From positions 124,001 to 188,000 of the forward strand of contig NZ_JIAN01000009.1 in assembly GCF_000688475.1 (NCBI RefSeq): a stretch of 64,000 nucleotides of DNA, read 5' to 3'. Below, piece by piece: positions 25,171 through 32,755 of the stretch. Under the pieces are notes generated by a model. That model had not been told where the DNA came from. It did not search any database and saw only the letters and a program-made list of their open reading frames with translations. The DNA comes from Cellulomonas sp. URHE0023 (lineage in GTDB: Bacteria > Actinomycetota > Actinomycetes > Actinomycetales > Cellulomonadaceae). Within the stretch, counting starts at the first letter, position 1, and every line of letters begins with the position of its first letter. The translations under genes and the position numbers were made by a program.

Positions 25171-26030
25171 CCGCGCTCCTGGCGGCTCTGGTGGGTGCCC
25201 TGTTCGTCGCCGGACTGCTCGTGATGGTGGCCGGTCTGCGTCGCACCGAACCGCGCCCCGTCCGTCCGACGCATGTGGGCATGCGGCGGCGGCCGGCGGT
25301 CGGGTGGTGGGGCCGTTGGCGGTGGGGCGTGGCCGCGGCGTCAGGTCTGTTGGCGTGGGCGATCACGCGGTGGCCGGTGGCCGCGTTGGTCGTGGTGGTG
25401 GCCGTCGTCGGACTGCCGTACCTGCTGGGTTCGGCCAAGGTCGCCGCCACGGCCATCGACCGGGTCGAGGCGATCGAGGAATGGACGCGGCGGCTGGCTG
25501 ACGTCTTGGCCACGGGTGTCGGCCTCGAGCAGGGCATCCTCGCGTCCCTGTCCACCTGCCCCGCACCGTTGACGACCGAGGTGGGCGCACTCGCGGCACG
25601 CCTTTCGGCGCGATGGCCCACCGAGCAAGCGCTACGCGCATTCGCCGACGACCTGGACGACGCCGCTGGTGACTTCGTCGTCGCGTCTTTGCTGCTGGCC
25701 TCCCGACGGCGGGGCCCTGGCCTTTCCGGCGTACTCACCGCAGTGGCCGGCTCGGTGGCCGACGAGGTCGCGGTCCGGCGCAAGGTCGAAGCCGAACGTG
25801 CCCGACCGCGCTCCACAGCCCGTCTGGTCACACTGATCACCCTGGGTGTCGCGACATTGCTCATGCTCAACGGCGCCTATTTACAGCCCTATGGCGACGG
25901 GCTCGGGCAGTTGGTGCTGGCCGCGATCGCGGCCGCGTTTGCCGGATGCCTCCTGTGGATCCGAGCCCTGACCCTGACCTCCCCCGAGCCGCGGTTCTTG
26001 ACCTCACCCACCACCGGGGGTACGCCATGA
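25167..26030 (+). CDS. tadB: TadB-like pilus inner-membrane protein
   Basis: A 287-residue membrane protein. It has hydrophobic segments near residues 1-22, 50-63, 68-85 and at the C-terminus (about 225-240 and 245-265), with a cytoplasmic helical domain between (IDRVEAIEEWTRRLADVLATGVGLEQGI), which is the T2SSF/GspF-type fold in the short Tad form. It pairs with TadC as the inner-membrane platform for the TadA motor. The ATG overlaps the stop of TadA as ATGA and its stop overlaps TadC the same way, so the three are translated together. Confidence 0.85.
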   Translation: MTALLAALVGALFVAGLLVMVAGLRRTEPRPVRPTHVGMRRRPAVGWWGRWRWGVAAASGLLAWAITRWPVAALVVVVAVVGLPYLLGSAKVAATAIDRVEAIEEWTRRLADVLATGVGLEQGILASLSTCPAPLTTEVGALAARLSARWPTEQALRAFADDLDDAAGDFVVASLLLASRRRGPGLSGVLTAVAGSVADEVAVRRKVEAERARPRSTARLVTLITLGVATLLMLNGAYLQPYGDGLGQLVLAAIAAAFAGCLLWIRALTLTSPEPRFLTSPTTGGTP

Positions 26031-26923
26031 CGCTGTGGACCGTGCTGCTCGTCGGCGCACTCGTCGGAGCCGGAGTCGTCGTCACCCTCGCCGGCCTCGC
26101 CCCAGCCCGACCCCACCTCGCGGCGACCATCGACCGCCTCCTGCCCACCTCGGCAGCATCGCGGCCCGCCAACCCGGGACCGCCGGCGGGGCGGTGGGAC
26201 GGGGTCCGGCGATCCGTGCTGCCTCAGGCTGTCAGAAGCTTCGGCTTGCGCCGATACGCCGCGGACCTGCACGTGCTCGACCAGCAGCCCGAAGACCTGG
26301 CAGCCCGCAAAATCGGCTACGGCCTGCTCGGGCTCACGTTCCCCGCCCTGATGTCCGCCCTCATGCTCGTCGCTGGCGTCCGGCTCCCGTTCGCCATCCC
26401 CACCGTGGCCGGGCTCGTCCTGGGCGCCATGTTCTTCTGGCTGCCGGACTTGACCCTGCGCACCCAGGCCAGCGCGGCTCGGGCGTCGATGCGAGCCGCA
26501 ACGTGCGTGTTCCTCGAGCTGGTCGCGATGGAACGCCTCGCTGACGCCGGACCAACCGAAGCCCTCGACCGGGCCGCAGCGATCGGCGGATCGGCTGAGT
26601 TCGAGCGCATCCGCGACGCCCTCCTACGCGCCGAGCTCGCCGGACAACCCTCCTGGACCGGTCTGTCCGACCTAGCCGAATCCACTGGGGTCACCGAGCT
26701 CGGAGACCTGGCCGACATCATGCGCATCGCCGGCCACGACGGCGCCGCAATCTACGCCACCCTGCGCGCCCGGGCCGCGTCACTACGCACCCAACTGCTC
26801 GCCACCTCGACCGCGAAGGCGAACGCCGCCTCCGAACACATGGTCGTCCCCGTCTCCCTGCTCGGCCTGTGCTTCATGGCCCTGCTCGGCTACCCCGCCT
26901 TCGTGCGGATCCTGCTCAGCTGA
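26027..26923 (+). CDS. tadC: TadC-like pilus inner-membrane protein
   Basis: A 298-residue protein of the T2SSF fold. Membrane segments are at the N-terminus (MTLWTVLLVGALVGAGVVVTLAG), in the middle (LGLTFPALMSALMLVAGVRLPFAIPTVAGLVLGAMFFWLPDL) and at the end (VPVSLLGLCFMALLGYPAFVRILLS). The conserved cytoplasmic part is RASMRAATCVFLELVAMERLADAGPTEALDRAA. It forms the platform with TadB. It starts with an ATGA overlap. The next gene, the pilin, follows after 27 bases and has its own ribosome binding site, as often seen because pilin is needed in large amounts. Confidence 0.85.
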   Translation: MTLWTVLLVGALVGAGVVVTLAGLAPARPHLAATIDRLLPTSAASRPANPGPPAGRWDGVRRSVLPQAVRSFGLRRYAADLHVLDQQPEDLAARKIGYGLLGLTFPALMSALMLVAGVRLPFAIPTVAGLVLGAMFFWLPDLTLRTQASAARASMRAATCVFLELVAMERLADAGPTEALDRAAAIGGSAEFERIRDALLRAELAGQPSWTGLSDLAESTGVTELGDLADIMRIAGHDGAAIYATLRARAASLRTQLLATSTAKANAASEHMVVPVSLLGLCFMALLGYPAFVRILLS

Positions 26924-26950
26924 ACCCAACACCCGAACGGAGCACCCGCC

Positions 26951-27151
26951 ATGAACACCCTCGTGATCCTGGCCGTCCTGAACAGCTACCTGATCACCGC
27001 CCGACACCACATCCGCGAGCGTGTGCACGACGAGGACGGGGCCTCCACCCTCGAGCTCGTCATCATCATCCTGGGACTGATCGGGGTCGCCGGAGTCCTG
27101 GTCGTGGCCATCACCGCCGCCGTCCAGCGCCGCGTCGACCAAATCACCTGA
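26951..27151 (+). CDS. Flp-type pilin
   Basis: A 66-residue prepilin. A basic leader (MNTLVILAVLNSYLITARHHIRERVHDEDG) is followed by the type IVb processing region G-ASTLELVIIILGLIGVAGVLVVAI, with glutamate at position +5 after the expected cut and a hydrophobic helix. It would be cleaved by a prepilin peptidase and assembled into a thin Flp fibre. GGAG lies nine bases before the ATG. The leader is long and itself partly hydrophobic, which is somewhat unusual. No prepilin peptidase (TadV/CpaA) gene lies in the window, so a host enzyme is presumably used. Confidence 0.8.
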   Translation: MNTLVILAVLNSYLITARHHIRERVHDEDGASTLELVIIILGLIGVAGVLVVAITAAVQRRVDQIT

Positions 27152-27153
27152 CC

Positions 27154-27549
27154 ATGCCCACCCTCCGGCGGGAGGACGGGTCGGCCAGCATCGAGCTGGT
27201 CATCCTCTTCCCGGCCCTGCTGCTCGTGGTGACCGCACTCGTGCAGTACGGCCTGTGGTTCCACGCCCGCTCCTTGGCCCTGGCCGCCGCCCAGGAAGGC
27301 GTCGCCGTGGCCCGCGCCTACGGGTCGAGCCCCCAAGCCGGCCACGACACCGCACTCGCGTTCATCCGCGACCACGGCGCCGACACCCTCACCGGCGCCG
27401 CCGCCGTCGCCACCACACCCGATCCCCAGAGCGTGAAGGTTGTCGTCTCCGGACGCTCTTTGTCCGTCCTGCCCGGTGCACCGGGCATCGAAATCTCCCA
27501 GTCTGCCGACGGGCCCCTCGAGCGATTCACCACTACGGAGGCCCCATGA
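27154..27549 (+). CDS. TadE-like minor pilin
   Basis: A 131-residue TadE-family protein. The N-terminus RREDGSASIELVILFPALLLVVTALVQYGLWF has the prepilin-like cut site (G-SASIELV) and a single membrane helix. The tail is a small exported domain. TadE proteins act as minor pilins or pseudopilins in Tad machines. It starts three bases after the pilin stop and overlaps the next gene as ATGA. Confidence 0.8.
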   Translation: MPTLRREDGSASIELVILFPALLLVVTALVQYGLWFHARSLALAAAQEGVAVARAYGSSPQAGHDTALAFIRDHGADTLTGAAAVATTPDPQSVKVVVSGRSLSVLPGAPGIEISQSADGPLERFTTTEAP

Positions 27550-27974
27550 GAACGCGACTGCACCCCGACGGTGATCGCGGGTCCATCACCATCGAGCTGG
27601 CCATCTTGACTCCGGCGCTGATCCTGTTGCTCGGCACCCTCGCGCTGGCTGGACGCGTCCAGACCTCCGCCAGCGCCGTCGAGCAGGCCGCCCGCTCGGC
27701 AGCCCGTGACGCCTCCCTCGCGCGCACCCCCGACGCGGCCCGCGCCGCAGGGCAAGCCGCCGCGACCCGCGAGCTCACCGCGACGTCGTGCGCGGCCACC
27801 ACCATCACCATCGACACCACCGGTTTCGCCGCACGCGTCGGACAAGACGGGACCGTGACGGCCACCGTGACCTGCACCCTGAGCATGGCCGACCTGGCCA
27901 TCCCCGGACTGCCCGGCGCCCGCACGATCACCGCGCACGCAACCTCACCGCTGGACAGGTACCGCACCCGATGA
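27546..27974 (+). CDS. Second TadE/TadF-like minor pilin
   Basis: A 142-residue protein with the same layout: a basic start, the GDRGSITIELAILTPALILLLGTLALAGR pseudopilin segment (cut before SITIE, glutamate at +5) and an exported domain with ARSAARDASLARTPDAARAAGQ and two cysteines that could pair. It is taken to be TadF, or a second TadE. It is coupled to its neighbours on both sides by ATGA overlaps. Confidence 0.75.
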   Translation: MRTRLHPDGDRGSITIELAILTPALILLLGTLALAGRVQTSASAVEQAARSAARDASLARTPDAARAAGQAAATRELTATSCAATTITIDTTGFAARVGQDGTVTATVTCTLSMADLAIPGLPGARTITAHATSPLDRYRTR

Positions 27975-28426
27975 CCACACGCGCTTGCCGCCTACGCCCC
28001 GCCGCCGCGAGAGACCCGGAGGCCGGGTCGGTCACGGTCTTCCTCGCGATCAGCGTGCTCGGGCTTCTAGTGCTGATCGGGCTGGTCGCCGACGGCGGGG
28101 CCAAGCTGCGCGCCACCCAACGCGCAGATGCCGTCGCCGCAGAGGCCGCCCGCGCCGGCGGCCAAGCCCTCGATCTACCAGGCGGCATCGCCGGCTCCGG
28201 CACCCGCGTCGACCGCAGCACGGCCATTGCGGCAGCCACCTCCTACCTGCGCCAGTCCGGGCACACCGGCACCGTCACGATCAGCGACGACCGCACCCGA
28301 CTCGAGGTCGACGTCACCGACACCCAACCAACCGCGTTCCTGTCCCTGATCGGCATCAGCGCCCTGACGGTCACCGGGCACGCCGAAGCGAACCTCGTCG
28401 AAGGCATCACCGGAGGTGGCACATGA
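27971..28426 (+). CDS. TadG-like pilus protein
   Basis: A 151-residue protein with an N-terminal GSVTVFLAISVLGLLVLIGLVADGG helix followed by KLRATQRADAVAAEAARAGGQALD, the signature of the Flp pilus-assembly TadG/RsaC N-terminal domain. It lacks the large von Willebrand-like C-terminal part found in full TadG of Gram-negative bacteria; the short form is normal in actinobacteria. A stop overlapping the next ATG links it to the LysM-BTAD gene. Confidence 0.75.
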   Translation: MTTRACRLRPAAARDPEAGSVTVFLAISVLGLLVLIGLVADGGAKLRATQRADAVAAEAARAGGQALDLPGGIAGSGTRVDRSTAIAAATSYLRQSGHTGTVTISDDRTRLEVDVTDTQPTAFLSLIGISALTVTGHAEANLVEGITGGGT

Positions 28427-31386
28427 CCACGACCCTGCACCGCACGCACCACAGCCCCGAGGTCCTACACGCGCTGGCAGCGCTGCTCGCGCTGCTGGCG
28501 TTCGTCGTCGGCGCACCAGTGGCCCTGGTCGCGTTGGCACCGCTCTACCTGCCCGACGACCTGCCGAGGTGGAACCAGATCGGGACAGCCCTGACCTCTC
28601 CCGACGACGGATCGCTGCTGCTCGCAACACTCGCGCTGATCGGATGGGTCGCGTGGGCGGCCTTCACCACCAGCGTCGTGGTCGAGGTCATCGCCGGGCT
28701 GCGCCGCGTCTCCACACCGTCTATCCCATTGCTCGGTTCAGCACAGTGGGCCGCCGCCCGACTCATCGCCTCCGCGGGGATCCTGCTCGCGGTGTCCTCC
28801 ACCGTCGCCAACCCGACTCCCGCAGCGGCGGCAACCGTCACGGCCACGCCCGCAGCGGCCGACCCTCCAGCCGCCGCGCCACAGGCTGCACGCCACGCCG
28901 CCGCACCGGCGCCCACCGCCCCGCAGACCCCGCCCGCCGCAACAGCGCCGCTGCCCACCGTCGTGGTTCAGCGCGGCGACACCTTGTGGGACATCGCCGA
29001 GCAGCACTTGGGCGACGGCACACGTTTCAGCGAGATCAGCACCCTCAACCTCGACCGGATCCAACCCGACGGGCTCGCACTGAACGACTCCCACTGGATC
29101 TACCCCGGCTGGACTCTCCTGCTCCCCGCAGACGCCGCCGGCCTCGCACCGCCCCCCATACCCTCAGATCCCAGCGTCCTCTCGCCGAAACCTCCCCACG
29201 AGGTGGTGGTCGAACCGGGCGACAGCCTGTGGAAACTCGCCGACGAACACCTGGGCGACGGCGCCCGCTACCCCGAGATCTACGCCATCAACGCCGGCCA
29301 GCCACAGCCCGACGGCGCCACACTCACCAACCCGAACGCGCTCGAACCCGGGTGGCGACTCGACCTGCCGACGCAGGACACCACCGTTCTCGAACCTCCC
29401 GCGCTCAATGTCGCGCCGCCAGCACCGGCTCCTGCTCCGCCGCAGACAACATCTGAGCTACGACCGACGAGCGATACCCAGGAACCGGAACCGGCAGCAC
29501 CTACGCCCAGCGCCTCCCCGAAGACGCAACCCAACTCCGATGCGGCCTCGGCCTCGCGCGCCGACAGCGGTACGACGGACACCGGCAGCCACGCACCGCT
29601 GTTCGTCGGTCTGACCACTCTGGCGGCCGCGGGTGTGGTCGGTGAGCTTGGTCGCCGCCGACACCTGCAACACCGCGCACGACGCGTCGGGGAGTCCATC
29701 CCGATGCCCGAGTCCGGCACCGAGGCCGCCGCCGTCGAGCGAGAACTACGGCGGGCGGCCACACCCCTGACCGCGACCCAGCTCAAGAACGCCCTGCAGA
29801 ACATCGACACCCGCTGCTACACCGCCGAACGCGACCTGCCTCGGATCGCCGCAGTCAGCCTCGACGAACGGACACTCACCCTGCACCTTCTGGATGACGA
29901 CCCCGACCCCGTGTCGCCCTTCACCGCCGACGGCGACCGCTGGACGGCCTCGACGAGCGACCTCGCCGCCGACGAACTGATCGAGGATCCCGGTCGCTCC
30001 GAGCCGTACCCCGCCCTCGTCCCCCTCGGCCACACCGCCGACGCCACCGTGCTACTCAACCTGGAAGCCGCCGGCACCCTGAGCGTCTTGGGCGACGAGC
30101 ACGCGGCAGACGACGTGCTACGCGCCCTCGCCGTCGAGGTCGTGACCAGCGACTTGACCGGGCGCGTCGCCCTAGTCACCGACGAGTCGCTCGCCGACCT
30201 CGCCGAGGCGTTCGAGCCTGCCCGCATGCACAGCGCACCCGACCACACTCGCCCACAAGCCGTCCGCACCCACGCGATCGCCCAGGCACTTGACGACGCC
30301 GGACTGGCCGACACCCTCGAAGCCCGCTCCGACCGCGTCCTCGAGGACACCTGGCTCCCGGTCGTCTACCTCGAACGCTCACCGAGCACCGCGCCACCTT
30401 GCGAACCCTGGACTGGGTCCGTCCTGATCACCCGCGAGGCAGTCGAGGGATGGACGCTCACCGTCGGCCGGGACGGCGCTACGACACTCGACCCGCTCGG
30501 CCTCACACTGCATGCCCAGCGGCTCAGCGACACCGATCTCGAGCACGTGACCTCACTCCTACAAACGGCACAACCACCAGTCGTCGTACCGCTGAGCTCG
30601 AACTTCCACCACGACTCCCCTAATGCGGACTCGCCCACCTCCGACGAGGTCGCGGAGGCGATGCGCGCCGCGGCGCAGACGCGGTCGACCGTTCCGGGAA
30701 CCCGCGAGGGACGGATCCGCGTCAATGTTCTCGGCCCAATCCAGATCGATGGCCTGACCAAGCCCCACTCGGCACCACCACCGCGCGCCACCGAGCTACT
30801 CGTCTACCTTGCCTTGCGACGCTCCGCGAGCGGGCCCGAACTTGACGAGATCTTCTGGCCAGGCAAACGAGACGTCACCGGCACCCGCAACACCTTCGTG
30901 TACCGAACCCGCCAACTCGTCGGAGACGACGCTCTGCCTCCCGTCCGCCGCGGAGAACCGCTCAGGGTCACGGATGACGTCGTCACCGACTGGGCCACCT
31001 TCCAGGCCCTGACACAACGAGCGCTGGATTCCAACGAGGAGGAGAGAGTGGAGAACCTCACCGCCGCGCTGGCTCTCGTGCGGAACCGACCATTCTTCGG
31101 GATCGATGACGCGAACTACGCGTGGGCCGAGCACGAGATCCAGAACATGGTCAGCGCCATTGCGGACGCCGCCCACCTGCTGGCCCGCACCCATCACGAA
31201 GCCGGCCGATATGTCGAAGCCATCCAAGTCGCCACCCTCGGCCTGGACGTCGATCCACTCTCAGCGCTTCTGCAACGGGACGCGCTGGCGGCCGCTTCGG
31301 CACGAGGCGACGACGGCGAGTACCAGCGCCTTCGCCACAGATTCCAGGTGCGACTTGAGGCACTGGATCCGGACCTCGAACTGTGA
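28423..31386 (+). CDS. Membrane LysM protein with C-terminal BTAD (SARP-like) domain
   Basis: A 987-residue multi-domain protein closing the Tad operon. Two or three membrane helices lie in the first 130 residues, then an Ala/Pro linker, two LysM peptidoglycan-binding modules (VVVQRGDTLWDIAEQHLGDG near 180, VVVEPGDSLWKLADEHLGDG near 260), a disordered region, another membrane helix (APLFVGLTTLAAAGVVGELG near 390), a long cytoplasmic region, and a C-terminal bacterial transcriptional activator domain (IRVNVLGPIQIDG near 764 through ALLQRDALAAASARGDDGEY). This fold, known from SARP/AfsR activators, includes a winged helix and TPR-like helices. It could sense the cell wall or the pilus outside and regulate or scaffold inside. 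Whether the BTAD binds DNA here is unknown. Confidence 0.75.
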   Translation: MTTTLHRTHHSPEVLHALAALLALLAFVVGAPVALVALAPLYLPDDLPRWNQIGTALTSPDDGSLLLATLALIGWVAWAAFTTSVVVEVIAGLRRVSTPSIPLLGSAQWAAARLIASAGILLAVSSTVANPTPAAAATVTATPAAADPPAAAPQAARHAAAPAPTAPQTPPAATAPLPTVVVQRGDTLWDIAEQHLGDGTRFSEISTLNLDRIQPDGLALNDSHWIYPGWTLLLPADAAGLAPPPIPSDPSVLSPKPPHEVVVEPGDSLWKLADEHLGDGARYPEIYAINAGQPQPDGATLTNPNALEPGWRLDLPTQDTTVLEPPALNVAPPAPAPAPPQTTSELRPTSDTQEPEPAAPTPSASPKTQPNSDAASASRADSGTTDTGSHAPLFVGLTTLAAAGVVGELGRRRHLQHRARRVGESIPMPESGTEAAAVERELRRAATPLTATQLKNALQNIDTRCYTAERDLPRIAAVSLDERTLTLHLLDDDPDPVSPFTADGDRWTASTSDLAADELIEDPGRSEPYPALVPLGHTADATVLLNLEAAGTLSVLGDEHAADDVLRALAVEVVTSDLTGRVALVTDESLADLAEAFEPARMHSAPDHTRPQAVRTHAIAQALDDAGLADTLEARSDRVLEDTWLPVVYLERSPSTAPPCEPWTGSVLITREAVEGWTLTVGRDGATTLDPLGLTLHAQRLSDTDLEHVTSLLQTAQPPVVVPLSSNFHHDSPNADSPTSDEVAEAMRAAAQTRSTVPGTREGRIRVNVLGPIQIDGLTKPHSAPPPRATELLVYLALRRSASGPELDEIFWPGKRDVTGTRNTFVYRTRQLVGDDALPPVRRGEPLRVTDDVVTDWATFQALTQRALDSNEEERVENLTAALALVRNRPFFGIDDANYAWAEHEIQNMVSAIADAAHLLARTHHEAGRYVEAIQVATLGLDVDPLSALLQRDALAAASARGDDGEYQRLRHRFQVRLEALDPDLEL

Positions 31387-31556
31387 CGGGTCACGAACGC
31401 GCCGAGCCGTTCGGAAGCACTGCGCACGCGCTCCCATGCGCAAGGGGGGAAGGTGGTGACCCCCAAAATCGGTGGAACTGAGCGCAGATCGATCACTCGA
31501 GGCGAGGGTCGTCCTCTCTCACACGCGTGGACAAGACGGGTCGCCCAACGCGATCA

Positions 31557-32753
31557 CTACGACAGGCCCTCGAACGCCCTCTCGGGAAGCGCCATGAAAC
31601 CGCGGCGGTACAGGTACTGCCCGAGCTGCTCCTGCAACTGCGTAGCGTACGGATCCAACAAGCGGCCCCGCCGCATCTCCTTCACCTCCGACCACGAAAG
31701 CGTGTTCCAAGACGAGAACTTAACCTTGTATGGCCAACCCAGCGGATCGACGTGCCAGATAATCGCTTCGGTCGTCTTTTGCGCCCTATACAACTCATGA
31801 ACCTTCCTAGCTCGCTTCAAAACCTCAGGCGCCATGGGTTCCGCGATCAGCAGCAGCAATCGCACATCATCAAGCGATTCGCCGGCACGGGCGACGGTGT
31901 CACAGGAGGGCGAAACATTGATCAGGATTCTCGGCGGTCGATCACCCGCAACCTCCTCAAAGAAGAAGTCGCCGGGCGAGATAGTCGAACCGTCCAACGA
32001 CACCTCATCGATCACGGCCTGTCGGTGCAAAATGCGGCGAAGCGAAGCACCGTCCAAGTCCATGGCGGTGTGAAGATGCGCGGGGTTGAAGAGATCGGAC
32101 GGCAATCGATTGACGACATTCCTACCAATCACATCAGCCAACTCTGGACCGGGGCTAGATCCCTCGGCCTCGAGTGCCGCCCATAACGCGCCCGGCCAAG
32201 AAGGTGACGACTCCTCGAATTCACGGAATGTCGATTCCCGGGCAGCGGCATACGACCTGTCCCATGCTTTTAGCGCGTACATCGCAGGGTGCTTAACCCA
32301 CCAGTCCGTAACTGCCGCCAGAACGTCCGCGATTACGGCAGATTTCGCTCGGACTTCGATGCGGCGCTGCAGCTCGGCGCGCTCGGCATCAAACTCCGCC
32401 TCCAGTATCTGCCAAACGAGCTCAACGTCCTCGCGGGTAAAGATAAAGACCGGCGCGTACACACTGTCCACCAATCTCTTGATGAACTGCGCGATGCCCG
32501 TCTCAAGCACCGACGGCGTCGAGACGCCGGGGAGCCGCTCCTCGCCCGTCAGATCCCAGTCGACAATTATCATGGAACTCACTTGCCAGTGGCGCAATGC
32601 GTTGTCGTCGGGTATCGCGACGTACGCCACCACCGGAATCTGCTGCCTCTCGATCTCCGCACGGATGGCACCGATCTCTGTCGCCGTGTCGTTTACTTCG
32701 TCGTCGACAATTACAGCTGGGCCAACAAGTAGGTCACGCAGCTCCTCCGCCAC
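31557..32753 (-). CDS. Receiver-domain protein with unknown output domain (partner of the dual-GHKL kinase)
   Basis: A 398-residue protein. The first 105 residues form a receiver-like domain: AVIVDDEVND with the acidic pair near 17-18, MIIVDWDLTG with the likely phospho-accepting aspartate at 65 (or 67), and APVFIFTRED with the conserved threonine near 104. The remaining 290 residues show no helix-turn-helix or known enzyme motif; notable stretches are FFFEEVAGDRPPRILINVSPSCDTV and EAIIWHVDPLGWPYKVKFSSWNTLSW, near the end. It starts two bases after the stop of the kinase-like gene, so they are one operon. The region is visibly AT-richer than the flanking pilus and T4SS genes, which points to separate acquisition. 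A defence or signalling role is inferred from context. Confidence 0.65.
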   Translation of the reverse strand: MAEELRDLLVGPAVIVDDEVNDTATEIGAIRAEIERQQIPVVAYVAIPDDNALRHWQVSSMIIVDWDLTGEERLPGVSTPSVLETGIAQFIKRLVDSVYAPVFIFTREDVELVWQILEAEFDAERAELQRRIEVRAKSAVIADVLAAVTDWWVKHPAMYALKAWDRSYAAARESTFREFEESSPSWPGALWAALEAEGSSPGPELADVIGRNVVNRLPSDLFNPAHLHTAMDLDGASLRRILHRQAVIDEVSLDGSTISPGDFFFEEVAGDRPPRILINVSPSCDTVARAGESLDDVRLLLLIAEPMAPEVLKRARKVHELYRAQKTTEAIIWHVDPLGWPYKVKFSSWNTLSWSEVKEMRRGRLLDPYATQLQEQLGQYLYRRGFMALPERAFEGLS

Positions 32754-32755
32754 CG

